Of a stretch of 64,000 bases of DNA, positions 52,577 to 61,863 are shown one piece after another. The position numbers and the translations under genes are program-made. The stretch spans positions 496,001-560,000 of the forward strand of contig NZ_CP119792.1 in NCBI RefSeq assembly GCF_029338295.1, read 5' to 3'. This stretch comes from Haladaptatus sp. QDMS2 (GTDB lineage Archaea; Halobacteriota; Halobacteria; Halobacteriales; Halococcaceae). The notes beneath the pieces are model-generated. The model saw nothing but the letters and a program-made list of their open reading frames with translations. It had not been told where the DNA came from and ran no database searches. Numbering within the stretch: the first letter of the stretch is position 1; every line of letters starts with the position of its first letter.

Positions 52577-53563
52577 CTATTTCAATAGCTCACGAACGTC
52601 TCTCCTTTCCCGTCGCTTTGTAAGAATATCGCCTCTTTCGAGATAAATATCCACAAATATCTTAATTACATACTTGAACTTTGCTTTCGACACTATTGGA
52701 TGCCGGAGTTTTATTTTCTCATAATCTCTGTATAGGAAAAACTCAGACAATGATGACAGAATATAGGGGGTACACATCACTATCCAAGAAATGGGATAGC
52801 TAGTCAATATCAATCTAATATTGTTGCGGATTTTTATATAGCGAATATACTCTTCTCCCAATTTCATGCTAGTTTGATTAGGATTATGTTCTACAAATGC
52901 AATTGGAGAATAAGCAACCCTATACCCAGCGTCCCAAGCTCTGATACAATAATCTGTCTCCTCACCGTATGCTGGGGAATATTTTTCATCTAAGAAGCCG
53001 ATGTTCTCTATCAACTCTCTCTTAATTAGGAAAACTGCTCCAATTACCTCGTCTACAAATTCAAAATCAAATTCTTTTGTTTCATTTTCCTGATAAATGT
53101 TATATTCATAATTTCTAATTAGGGGTAAATTTTGAATAGGGAAATACCTCCCATCAAAATTCACATCTCCTTCAGGATCTAAGACCCTGCAACCAACAAT
53201 ACCAATATCGCCTCGACTCTCTCCAATCTCTACTAATTTTGCCAACCATCCTTCTTGAATAATTTGAGTATCGTTGTTTAATAGTAATGTATAATCACTT
53301 TGTCTTTCAAGGGAACGAACCATAACTCGATTATTCGCCTTTGAAAAGCCCTCATTAGTCTCATTCTCTATAATCTCTAACTCCGGGAACTCTGATTTTA
53401 TTTCTGGGACTGACCCATCCGAACTCCCGTTGTCAACAATCACTATATCAAAATTTTCATAATTTGTAAGAGAAATTATTGATTTGACACAATCTTTTGT
53501 CATCTCTTTACCGTTTAAATTAAGTATCGATATTGTTACGTGAGGTTGTGATTTTTGAACCAT
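52577..53563 (-). CDS. GT2 glycosyltransferase (rhamnosyltransferase-like)
   Basis: 328 residues, AT-rich gene. GT-A fold motifs: VTISILNLNGKEMTKDCVKSI, FDIVIVDNGSSDGSV, the DxD-like LLNNDTQ, and FLDEKYSPAYGEETDYCIRA (the E-D-x-D-x-C segment of rhamnosyltransferase-like GT2 enzymes). A basic helical C-terminus may attach to the membrane. It is divergent from the GT4 gene at 53740. Donor and acceptor sugars are unknown. Low GC and codon use unlike the first 50 kb indicate recent acquisition of this cluster. Confidence 0.85.
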   Translation of the reverse strand: MVQKSQPHVTISILNLNGKEMTKDCVKSIISLTNYENFDIVIVDNGSSDGSVPEIKSEFPELEIIENETNEGFSKANNRVMVRSLERQSDYTLLLNNDTQIIQEGWLAKLVEIGESRGDIGIVGCRVLDPEGDVNFDGRYFPIQNLPLIRNYEYNIYQENETKEFDFEFVDEVIGAVFLIKRELIENIGFLDEKYSPAYGEETDYCIRAWDAGYRVAYSPIAFVEHNPNQTSMKLGEEYIRYIKIRNNIRLILTSYPISWIVMCTPYILSSLSEFFLYRDYEKIKLRHPIVSKAKFKYVIKIFVDIYLERGDILTKRRERRDVRELLK

Positions 53564-53739
53564 TTATTTATAATTCCATGATAAGTTTGATTATATTTAA
53601 CTAGTCTCGGAAATATTGCCATCTGTGGACCTAACTATGAAATCCTATTCCTTCCAACTATTGTAATAGATTCGTTTCCCACTCATTATCTAATTAAACC
53701 TATCAATATATTAATCCCAGTGGGACAAAAAATAGTAAC

Positions 53740-54885
53740 ATGGATATCTTAAGCCTATCAATTGGCGCTCCCAATGGCGATGCCAAATGGTGGCGTATCT
53801 CAAATATATCCAATCAGTTGCAAAATTACGGTCATAATGTTCATCACGTATGTTATGGGGATGAATCTTTAGGGACAAAAAAGGGGTTGGATGAGTTAGA
53901 AAGAAACTCGACCGACGTAACAATCATAGATTCAAGCTTGACTGCAGCCTCAATAAGGAACGTTTTTCATGAAAATATAGTCGAAAACTACGATTGTATC
54001 TATGGAAATAACCATGTAAGCACGCTTTTCGGGAATTTAAGAATCTTCGACGATGTTCCAGTAATCTATGATATTCACGGAGACATCTTGCAAGAGCACT
54101 TACTAAAATATGAATCAAATCCACAATTACCTAACCGGTTTTCACTAAAAAGCGGGTCAAAATTACTGACAAAATGGGTTATCTACAAATCAAATTTATC
54201 AGCTTCCTCTGCAATTCTGAGCGTCTCTAAAAAAATGAAAAGGAAATTACAGGATGATGGAATACCGAAGAGCAAGATTTCGTATATCACGAATGGAGTA
54301 GATCTTGATTTCTTCTCACAAGAAAATTCTCAACATCAACCTCTCAAGGAAGAACTCGGATTGAGCTCTGAATTAATCGTCGGATATGTCGGTGGATTTC
54401 AGGAGTGGCAAGGAGTTCAAAGTCTGATTTCGGCTGCAAAACAAATTGACGATGACGAAATTATTTTTTTGATAGTGGGGAAGCGCCAAGGAGTAGACGA
54501 TAACATTCGGTTTGTACCAAGAATCCCACGTGAGTCGGTTCCTGACTACTACAGTGTATGTGACATCCTGGTGCTCCCGCGCCCGCACCACGTAGCTACT
54601 GAAGTAGCAGCACCAACTAAATTCGCCGAATACGCTGCAATGGGAAAACCAATATTAGCAACTAACGTTGGCGATGCAGCAAACTTAATCAGACAGTACG
54701 AATGTGGAGTCGTCATCGAGAATAACAGCGCCGAACGGATTACTGAAGGGATTGCTGAGCTACAATCTCTTTCTCAATCTGAACGTAAAAAAATGGGCGA
54801 GAATTCGAGGAAAATGGCGATCTCGGAATTCAACTGGGAAAAGATCGGAAAGTCATTGTCAGATACATTGTCGAAATTGGTATGA
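53740..54885 (+). CDS. GT4 glycosyltransferase
   Basis: 381 residues with the GT-B fold. N-terminal domain with SIGAPNGDAKWWRISNISNQL and IYDIHGD; C-terminal domain with VGYVGGFQEWQGVQSLISAAKQI (donor-side motif), VCDILVLPRPHHVATEVAAPTKFAEYAAMGKPILAT containing the E-x7-E family signature, and YECGVVIENN. It adds one sugar from a nucleotide donor to a growing lipid-linked glycan. It begins a plus-strand trio with the methyltransferase and the membrane protein. Confidence 0.87.
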   Translation: MDILSLSIGAPNGDAKWWRISNISNQLQNYGHNVHHVCYGDESLGTKKGLDELERNSTDVTIIDSSLTAASIRNVFHENIVENYDCIYGNNHVSTLFGNLRIFDDVPVIYDIHGDILQEHLLKYESNPQLPNRFSLKSGSKLLTKWVIYKSNLSASSAILSVSKKMKRKLQDDGIPKSKISYITNGVDLDFFSQENSQHQPLKEELGLSSELIVGYVGGFQEWQGVQSLISAAKQIDDDEIIFLIVGKRQGVDDNIRFVPRIPRESVPDYYSVCDILVLPRPHHVATEVAAPTKFAEYAAMGKPILATNVGDAANLIRQYECGVVIENNSAERITEGIAELQSLSQSERKKMGENSRKMAISEFNWEKIGKSLSDTLSKLV

Positions 54886-55023
54886 AATAGTCTCGGTGGC
54901 TTTTTCAAAGAATCTCTGCTTGAACTCATCAAAACTGTCCAATGAGATGGTTCCGGTACAAATCCAGCTAAAAACTGCTTTTACATACTACAGTTATTTA
55001 TTCTGTCGGATTGACAACGGATT

Positions 55024-55806
55024 ATGAATCGGATTCAAGCTGCAAACAGGATACTAAATAATGAGGGTCCACAAAGGCTGCTTTCTGAAACGGCAAATCT
55101 AATCGTTAAAGTAGCGAGCAAGAATTCAATAGTCGACGACATTGCTCTCCAAGCAACCAAAGAACTGCTCTCAAGTCGAAAGGGCGATGAAAATACTCCG
55201 AGCGATGTCATCGATACAATCTATTCCTTTCGTGGGGTTGGCCGATATCGAACGATTCGGGCGCTTCAGGTGCGGAGTGAATTTGAACAGTTAGTTGATA
55301 CAGTTATTGAGCATGACCCAGATACGGTCCTCGAAATAGGAACTGCAAAGGGGGGAACGTTGTATGCTTGGGCACGGCTTCTGAATGCGGATACAAAATT
55401 CATTAGTATCGATCTTCCAGGGGGTGAATTTGGTGGTGGGTACTCTGAGAATCGCCAGCAACTTCTGGACTCATTTTCGGACGCAGAGATGACCTTCATC
55501 CGTGCTAATTCCCATAGCGCAGATACCATTGCTAAAGCAGCTGGCGAAGTACTCCACAACGGGGTTGATTTCCTTTTCATCGATGGCGACCACACGTATG
55601 AAGGAGTGAAGGCTGATTGGACACTCTATCGAGAATTAGTGAATGACGGAGGGATTGTAGCATTCCACGATATCGCTCCTCATCCAGAATATCCAAACTC
55701 AAACGTTGACCAGCTTTGGGATGAGATTAAAGAGGACTATGATACTACCGAGTTTATTGAGGATTCAAACCAAGGCTGGGCTGGAATTGGATTGGTACAT
55801 CTCTGA
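55024..55806 (+). CDS. Methyltransferase of the CmcI/Methyltransf_24 type
   Basis: 260 residues. SAM-binding motif VLEIGTAKGGTLYAW (about 101-115), acidic residue in ISIDLPGGEFGGGY, and the characteristic FLFIDGDHTYEGVKADW (about 185-201) followed by GGIVAFHDIAPHP, all typical of the cephalosporin-hydroxylase-like methyltransferase group. In glycan clusters these enzymes methylate sugars. The start is the ATG at 55024. It lies 138 bases after the GT4 gene; the gap shows an AT-rich tract near 54995 that could be a promoter. Confidence 0.85.
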   Translation: MNRIQAANRILNNEGPQRLLSETANLIVKVASKNSIVDDIALQATKELLSSRKGDENTPSDVIDTIYSFRGVGRYRTIRALQVRSEFEQLVDTVIEHDPDTVLEIGTAKGGTLYAWARLLNADTKFISIDLPGGEFGGGYSENRQQLLDSFSDAEMTFIRANSHSADTIAKAAGEVLHNGVDFLFIDGDHTYEGVKADWTLYRELVNDGGIVAFHDIAPHPEYPNSNVDQLWDEIKEDYDTTEFIEDSNQGWAGIGLVHL

Positions 55807-56023
55807 CTTTCAATATTCTAAGTTATTTTTTGCGCTCCCTTTGAGTGGAGGCCTATATTTTAGGGATGAAGCTCTTCAAAAGCGATTTTCATATAAATAA
55901 ACCTGCACATTTTTATATCCTTCCCCGAAATATTTGAAAATTAACTTATGGAACAATTCCATATGGGAGAACCGCAGAATTATGACCAAAATCTATTAAG
56001 TGTGCTCTGAGTTTTAGGTGCTA

Positions 56024-57883
56024 ATGCGGCCCTCAAAGAAAATAGTATTGTCTACGCTTACTGTCGGTTCTTTGATTATTGTTGCGATTGCAGCATTTCT
56101 ATTCAATAAGCAAATTGCAGCACGCGCAAGTTATCTTGTTGTTGGCACAAGCCTCGCAATCTTTGCTGGATTCGTTGTACAACTCAAATCGGATATCTCT
56201 ATAAGGCCCTCAGCCCATCATTTATTGAAAATTCATGTTATAATATGGTGTCTCGGAATTGTAGTAACAATATTGTTTAATGCACAATGGGTTCTGTATA
56301 TCTCGCTCCCCCTTGCTGCAATATGCTTGGTTCTACTTTGGCTCACCAGTACATCATTTTATTCGATATCGTTCCTTGGAATCCTGACTTTTTTGATGGT
56401 TCCTCTAACCCGCATCCTCACGACAGGATTTATCTTTGGTCATGGGGATACGGCGGTCCATCTTAGAAATATTGACATGTTGATTCACACTTCCAAAATC
56501 GCTGGAATGCCTCTGGACCGATATCACAACTTTGCCGTTGAGCACTCACTAGTTGGAGGTGTTAGTCTAGTCTCGGGTATTTCAACTACATCTGCATTAA
56601 TGCTAATTGGGTTGATATCCATGTCCTTGTTAATAATTTCAATATCACTCACCTCAGACATAATTTTTAATAGCAAGCATATGGCTGGGAGCACCCTCCT
56701 AGGGGCGATCGGGATTTCTAGTTTAACATTCTATGTTACGTATCCATTCCCTCAGGTAATTTCACTCTCATTTCTTTCCTTAGTTCTGTACCACTCTTTC
56801 CGAGCTACTACCGAAAAACGCTATGCGAATATTGGCCTGGCATTTATTATGGGTGTTACAGCAGTATTTACACACCAACTTGCACTATTTATTTTTGGCA
56901 TTTTTTTAACTCATTGGTTGATTACTAATCGCTTCTTGTCAAGGCTGACCAATCAATCAATGCCATCTGTTTATCCACTTATAATCCCAATATTAGTTGC
57001 TGTTTCATATTGGGTTCTTGTCGATGAAATATTTGCTATCGGGTTGGTTATTGCTTCAGGCACGTTCAGCAGCCAAATTATCAACTCTCCTACTGCAGTG
57101 AGTGCCGGAGAAGGTGAAGGAGGAATTATAACGCTTGGTACTACTCTAACTACAAATAATATAATCGATAGTGTTAGTTGGCTTTGGTCCATTGAGGGAA
57201 TTTATTTTTCGATATTAGTTGCCCTGTTGACTCTTTGTATAGTAAGTATCGTCGAAAACAATGCCTCATTCAACCAAGGCACAAGTGTAGTGAGTGTCGG
57301 TTTGATGGGTTCTATCCTCTTTCTCAAAACTCCCCTTTCAATTGAATCAAAAAGTCGTATTGCCCTCATGTGGGTTCCGTTCGTAGCAATCGCAATAGGC
57401 CGGGGAATTGCATTTCTTAAGCCGGCTAACGACCATCAAATAACCGCTCGCTCAACCTCTGCTGTTCTTGTTGTAGCTCTATTGGTTTCCGGTCCACTGC
57501 TCGTTCCCTTTGACACATTTGATTCAGGATATTCGCCTAAAGAGAGTTACTCAAAGAGTACCGTTAACCAGCTCCAAGAGCTCACAAAATATTCTGAGAC
57601 ATCAAACTCCCAAATTTCAGCTACACATGCAGATGCGGTTATGCTTCGACGCTTTGGAGCAGTTCAAAACGAACAGATAAACATTGTAAACCAAACGGTT
57701 ACTTCAGTTCATCCCATCTTGATTCGACGAAATATGTCCGAAAATCGCTTATCTATCGCTACTGGGGAGAAATGGGGTCTTCAACCTCTGATTGTCAGTG
57801 AGGAGTGGGTTAGTAAACAGTCGGAACAACAATCTTCTATATATCATTCTGGAGAGTTGAGATTGATAATTTCAAGGGGTTAA
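56024..57883 (+). CDS. Polytopic membrane protein of the glycan cluster (polymerase/ligase-like)
   Basis: 619 residues with about twelve to fourteen helices and a loop GFIFGHGDTAVHLRNIDMLIHTS (about 145-165) containing Asp and His residues, placed like the catalytic loop of GT-C enzymes or polymerases. The C-terminal 90 residues are soluble. A sugar-transfer or polymerisation role is inferred from context. The ATG at 56024 is preferred over GTG at 56018. Its stop lies one base from the stop of the convergent flippase gene. No family name can be given with certainty. Confidence 0.7.
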   Translation: MRPSKKIVLSTLTVGSLIIVAIAAFLFNKQIAARASYLVVGTSLAIFAGFVVQLKSDISIRPSAHHLLKIHVIIWCLGIVVTILFNAQWVLYISLPLAAICLVLLWLTSTSFYSISFLGILTFLMVPLTRILTTGFIFGHGDTAVHLRNIDMLIHTSKIAGMPLDRYHNFAVEHSLVGGVSLVSGISTTSALMLIGLISMSLLIISISLTSDIIFNSKHMAGSTLLGAIGISSLTFYVTYPFPQVISLSFLSLVLYHSFRATTEKRYANIGLAFIMGVTAVFTHQLALFIFGIFLTHWLITNRFLSRLTNQSMPSVYPLIIPILVAVSYWVLVDEIFAIGLVIASGTFSSQIINSPTAVSAGEGEGGIITLGTTLTTNNIIDSVSWLWSIEGIYFSILVALLTLCIVSIVENNASFNQGTSVVSVGLMGSILFLKTPLSIESKSRIALMWVPFVAIAIGRGIAFLKPANDHQITARSTSAVLVVALLVSGPLLVPFDTFDSGYSPKESYSKSTVNQLQELTKYSETSNSQISATHADAVMLRRFGAVQNEQINIVNQTVTSVHPILIRRNMSENRLSIATGEKWGLQPLIVSEEWVSKQSEQQSSIYHSGELRLIISRG

Positions 57884-57884
57884 C

Positions 57885-59303
57885 CTAATATGGACTGATT
57901 CGGGATATATTCGTTTTAATTTTCGTTCTAGTCTCTGCACGGCTTACAATCACAGAAGAATAAATTATAACTCCGAGTGTAATTTTCGCAATTAGCACTG
58001 GTAAACTCGATGTCGGGAGTACAAATTCTGCCACATACAACATAGATAGCATTACTGTTGCTGCGAAGAGGAGCCAGATAATGTCTTTCCACGGTGTCTT
58101 GATGGAGACATATCTGTAGACGTATTTGATATGTAGGATATCATTGAGTAAAGATGAAATCGCTGTGGCAATGGCTGCACCTATTATCCCAAATTCCAAT
58201 ATCAAAATGATATTCAAAACCAAATTGGTTATTATGCTAATTACTGTGGCACGAGCAGCTAATTCTGGTCTATCAATCGCAAGTAATGCTTGACCAGCAA
58301 CAATATGGATTGCTTGAAATATCTTCTCTGCTAATAGAATAATGAGAACTATCCACGCTACTGCATACTCTGGACCAAAGACGAATGATAGAATTTCCTG
58401 AGAATAAAGTAGCGAGCCAAAGAATGCTGGAATTACTAAAAACAAAGAGAGGGTCATTGATTCCGATATGATTTCGTTGATTTTGGAGATCTCATTCTCG
58501 CTTGCCCACTTACTTATCTGTGGGAATAGCGCCCTACCGAGTGCTTTACTGAATATTAGGGTTAGTACTGACACTCTCCAAGCGACTTCGTAAACACCCA
58601 CATCGGCTTGGGTCAGAATCACCCCAATTATCGCCACATCCATCCAATTGAATGTGTGCCCACCTATAGTTGAGATGACTGCATATTTTGAATAATCGAA
58701 TAAGTTACGCATTCGACTTATTGTTGGTCTCCCAAACCCGGTTGAACTTCTGAAGAAACCAATTCCAAGCATAGAAATAAAACCGAGCAATAGTGCGTAT
58801 ATAAGAGATACAACTCCGAAACCAAGGCCGACTAATATCGAGCCAGCTCCAACAAAGACGACTTGTTGAGCTACCGTTGGAAGGGCTGTTTTCCCGACTT
58901 TAAGTTCCCCTTGGAGTAGTTCGATAGATAGTTTGGCGAATTCTTGAAGGACTATTCCTACTGCTAAATACACCGCAAATTCGCCGCCAAGGAAGTCATT
59001 GACGTAATCTCTAGATAATAAAACTATTCCAGCTATACCTGCTGCTGTGATGGTTTTTAATATGAGAGCACTTGATAAAGTTTTACCCGGGTTTTGCCCC
59101 TCACTAATACGCTTCGCTACACCATTGCTGATTCCGATGTCTGCGGGTATCGAAATTACTGTTAGAAGCGCCTGGAATAGAAAGAATGTGCCCATAAGGT
59201 GTGGGCCAAGCTCCTGAGCAAAAAATGCAATCCCCACGAAACCTATTATTGTTGCTACTAAATTTGCTATGAATACCTTGACAGTAGATTTCGCAAAATC
59301 CAT
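57885..59303 (-). CDS. Polysaccharide flippase (Wzx/AglR-like, MOP superfamily)
   Basis: 472 residues with fourteen predicted helices. MDFAKSTVKVFIANLVATIIGFVGIAFFAQELGP is the typical start of the RfbX/Wzx family, followed by LFQALLTVISIPADIGISNGVAKRIS; the second half includes VGVYEVAWRVSVLTLIFSKALGRALFPQIS. It should flip lipid-linked oligosaccharides across the membrane. It is the last gene of the minus-strand operon that starts beyond the window end, 40 bases after the GT4 gene. Confidence 0.9.
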   Translation of the reverse strand: MDFAKSTVKVFIANLVATIIGFVGIAFFAQELGPHLMGTFFLFQALLTVISIPADIGISNGVAKRISEGQNPGKTLSSALILKTITAAGIAGIVLLSRDYVNDFLGGEFAVYLAVGIVLQEFAKLSIELLQGELKVGKTALPTVAQQVVFVGAGSILVGLGFGVVSLIYALLLGFISMLGIGFFRSSTGFGRPTISRMRNLFDYSKYAVISTIGGHTFNWMDVAIIGVILTQADVGVYEVAWRVSVLTLIFSKALGRALFPQISKWASENEISKINEIISESMTLSLFLVIPAFFGSLLYSQEILSFVFGPEYAVAWIVLIILLAEKIFQAIHIVAGQALLAIDRPELAARATVISIITNLVLNIILILEFGIIGAAIATAISSLLNDILHIKYVYRYVSIKTPWKDIIWLLFAATVMLSMLYVAEFVLPTSSLPVLIAKITLGVIIYSSVIVSRAETRTKIKTNISRISPY

Positions 59304-59343
59304 ATTATAAATTCAGTTTATTAGTTCGGAGATTCGTATTGTG

Positions 59344-60528
59344 CTATTGTAGCAGGTCAGAATGTTTCCTGGATACGCGGTCGGCAAACCCTTCCCATGT
59401 CCACCCTTGTTCTATAAGCCTCTCTTTGCCTGCTTGACCCATCTCTCGGAGAGTGCTGGGATTTTCAGTGAGTTCCGATAATGCTGTAGTTAGCTCTTCG
59501 GAATTGCCTGGACTGATAAGACGACCTGTCTTTCCTTCCTCAACCTGCTCACTAACACCTTCAATTCGTGTAGAGAGGACAGCAGTATTTGATGCCATTG
59601 CTTCATAGATTGCAGTAGGTCGTCCTTCTGCATGACTTGGAAGAAAAAATAGGTCTGCCATTGCGAACCACTCTCTAAGTTCATCCGTTTCAACTGATTC
59701 GAGAATTCGTGTGCTCTTTGGAGAATCAGACCTTTTGGTAGCTTCAAATAGCTCTTGTTTCATTTGCCCACCATGGCCAATGAATATATATTCAACATCT
59801 TTTTTAGGAAGTCCCGGTAAGGCCTCAATTATTTCGTTAATCCCTTTCCGTTGAATAAACTGTCCGCAAAAGAGTACAATTGTTTTCTGATTGTCGATTT
59901 TATACTTTGCACGCAACGCTTCTGACTTTTCTATCGGAAAATTTGAGGGGGTCGCACCAATAGGAATCGTAGATATATTTTCAATATTCGCGATTTCCGA
60001 GGCTGTTTCCGTGAGAGCGTCTGAGACGCAGAAAACGTGATTAGCCTCCTGTAGCACTTTAAGTACATGGCCTTCTACCTTTGGAGGCAAATCGGAGTAA
60101 TTGTTGAGGAAGTGGCCGTGGCACATAACTGTAAATGGGCGCTGTTGATTCTCAGCAACAGACATCAATGCATATCCATCAGGATAGATGTGACACGCAT
60201 GAGCAACTTCGAACTCTGTTTCTGAAGTTGCCTTCTCCATCGTCCGTCTATAACTCTTACCGGTCAATGAATATAGAATCGACTTGGGAATCCAATATAA
60301 AAATCGAGGACGAATAACACTGTGCTGCGGAAACTCCTCATAAATTGGCACCTTAAAGAATTCAGAATTCGGTCCAAAAGGAGGTGCATATGGAATGGGA
60401 GCAAATGCAGTAAGAGAGCAGTCGTCGTGCTTTGCTAACGCTTCAAGAGAACGTTTGTTGAAAATTCCTCGATAGGGGTGCTGTGAATCTGGGTGATTGA
60501 CTGCAGATGCCAACAATTTATACTTCAT
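59344..60528 (-). CDS. GT4 glycosyltransferase
   Basis: 394 residues with the GT-B fold. The N-terminal half has KYKLLASAVNHPDSQHPYRGIFNKRSLEALAKHD-type residues and a HACHIYPDGYA loop; the C-terminal half has TIVLFCGQFIQRKGINEIIEALPGL and the family signature FFLPSHAEGRPTAIYEAMASNTAVLST. It transfers one sugar during surface-glycan assembly. Its ATG overlaps the stop of the small protein gene (60525-60528), so it is translationally coupled to it. Confidence 0.88.
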   Translation of the reverse strand: MKYKLLASAVNHPDSQHPYRGIFNKRSLEALAKHDDCSLTAFAPIPYAPPFGPNSEFFKVPIYEEFPQHSVIRPRFLYWIPKSILYSLTGKSYRRTMEKATSETEFEVAHACHIYPDGYALMSVAENQQRPFTVMCHGHFLNNYSDLPPKVEGHVLKVLQEANHVFCVSDALTETASEIANIENISTIPIGATPSNFPIEKSEALRAKYKIDNQKTIVLFCGQFIQRKGINEIIEALPGLPKKDVEYIFIGHGGQMKQELFEATKRSDSPKSTRILESVETDELREWFAMADLFFLPSHAEGRPTAIYEAMASNTAVLSTRIEGVSEQVEEGKTGRLISPGNSEELTTALSELTENPSTLREMGQAGKERLIEQGWTWEGFADRVSRKHSDLLQ

Positions 60529-60722
60529 AGATACCCAAGACTTCTGAGCAGTTCTTCAACATCTTGGTCATCTTCTGATAGCGATTCGGTTTTTTCAAAC
60601 TTGCCCTTTACAACCTCTTTAAGTACGAAATTTACATATTCCTCAACAGATTCGAAACTAGTCCCTTCTATGCGCTCATTAATCGATTCCACGACCTCTG
60701 TACCTATTTCAACCTGTACCAT
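60525..60722 (-). CDS. Small helical protein of the sulfatase/glycan operon
   Basis: 65 residues. It starts with a short strand and amphipathic helix, VQVEIGTEVVESINERIEG, then SFESVEEYVNFVLKEVVKG, resembling a ribbon-helix-helix fold, then an acidic stretch and a C-terminal EELLRSLGYL. Similar small proteins occur beside sulfatase and phosphodiesterase genes in haloarchaea, and the LGYL ending recalls the end of many such enzymes. It is placed four bases after the toroid gene and overlaps the GT4 gene. DNA binding or partner docking are both possible. Confidence 0.7.
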   Translation of the reverse strand: MVQVEIGTEVVESINERIEGTSFESVEEYVNFVLKEVVKGKFEKTESLSEDDQDVEELLRSLGYL

Positions 60723-60726
60723 CTTT

Positions 60727-61863
60727 TTATTCCTCCAACATATTCCATTTCATGAGAGCGTCGATGAAGAACTTGCTTGCCCAATTGGGATATCTGAAAT
60801 ACATGTAGTTTCCCCAAACTGGATCTGATCCACGAATTCCACCGTGTATTGATGGAGGTCCGTGTAGCGTTTGTGAATTTGTGAGATAATCAACGCTCTC
60901 TTCCATAGCAATTAAATATTTTCTATTCTCGTACATTTCAAATAATCGTCCCCACACGATTGCCATCTGTGCGTTCCCTGTTAAACAACGATACTCGCCA
61001 ACTGGATTCCAGGTCGAGTCGTATACACCGAGTAAGATTTTATTTTCATTCTGTAGATGCAGTAATCTTTCCGCGGTAGCTTTCGCTGCTTTCTCACACT
61101 CCTTTTCGAGGTCTCCATCGAAGAGTATTGCCGATTCTAGTAATCCTCGGATCGTATACGCTATTGTGTGTAAGTACGCGGTATCTGATCCGTCGAAGCT
61201 ACTTCTCTCAAACCAATCGTTCTCTCTTTGTTGTGAGAGGACCCACCGAAGATTGGCAGATGCAACTTCGTATCCGAGCTCGACATCAAACTCTTCGGCT
61301 GCTTCCAAAACTGGCCAACTGATACGGCTAGAATAAGCGTGACTTGTACCGTTGTAATCGAATGTATCCCAGCGACCGTCATTTCTTTGCACCTTTGATA
61401 GCCATCTGATCGCTGAAACGGCGCTTTCCCTGTACTTCTCGTTATTCGTCTCTTGGTTTGCGCGTACCAACCCCCGAAGAATTTGGCCAGTGTTGAAGAC
61501 ACTTGGTTCAGTACCATCTTCTGAATAGGTCCCTGCGGGGAAAGCGCCACTTGGCAATTGGACGCTTAACAACCACTCTGCCATCTTCTCAGCCCTCTCA
61601 CGTGCTTCCGGAAAATTATACCACTCGGACACATCATACAGTGTGGGAATGATGTACCCAGTCGTTTCTGGATAGGGGGCTTCCCATCCCAAAAATAGGT
61701 TATAGCTTGCGGCTGACCCTCCCGTCCCAGTTACATCTTGAGACTTGAACAGCCACTTCACTGCAGCCATTACGTGGTCATCGATTGGTTTAGAAGGGGT
61801 AGATTCGCCCCGAATATCTCTCCAAATTGTTGATGAGAGTCCGTGAAGCCGATTATGCATCAT
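60727..61863 (-). CDS. Alpha/alpha-toroid protein (glycan-processing, lyase/epimerase-like)
   Basis: 378 residues, no signal peptide. Repeating helical hairpins with W-G-x-P-like turns: HVMAAVKWLFKSQDVTGTGG, AEWLLSVQLPSGAFPAG, AVSAIRWLSKVQRNDGRWDTF, ANLRWVLSQQRENDWFE and ATAERLLHLQNENKILLG. This is the alpha/alpha-toroid shared by terpene cyclases, polysaccharide lyases and D-glucuronyl C5-epimerases. It starts in a four-base overlap with the heparinase-like gene, suggesting joint action on the same polysaccharide. The exact reaction is unknown. Confidence 0.72.
   Translation of the reverse strand: MMHNRLHGLSSTIWRDIRGESTPSKPIDDHVMAAVKWLFKSQDVTGTGGSAASYNLFLGWEAPYPETTGYIIPTLYDVSEWYNFPEARERAEKMAEWLLSVQLPSGAFPAGTYSEDGTEPSVFNTGQILRGLVRANQETNNEKYRESAVSAIRWLSKVQRNDGRWDTFDYNGTSHAYSSRISWPVLEAAEEFDVELGYEVASANLRWVLSQQRENDWFERSSFDGSDTAYLHTIAYTIRGLLESAILFDGDLEKECEKAAKATAERLLHLQNENKILLGVYDSTWNPVGEYRCLTGNAQMAIVWGRLFEMYENRKYLIAMEESVDYLTNSQTLHGPPSIHGGIRGSDPVWGNYMYFRYPNWASKFFIDALMKWNMLEE

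Noticed and set aside
53564..53739. AT-rich gap between divergent glycosyltransferase genes as a replication origin
   Set aside because: No repeated origin-recognition-like motif and no orc1/cdc6 gene nearby; it is simply a bidirectional promoter region in AT-rich DNA.
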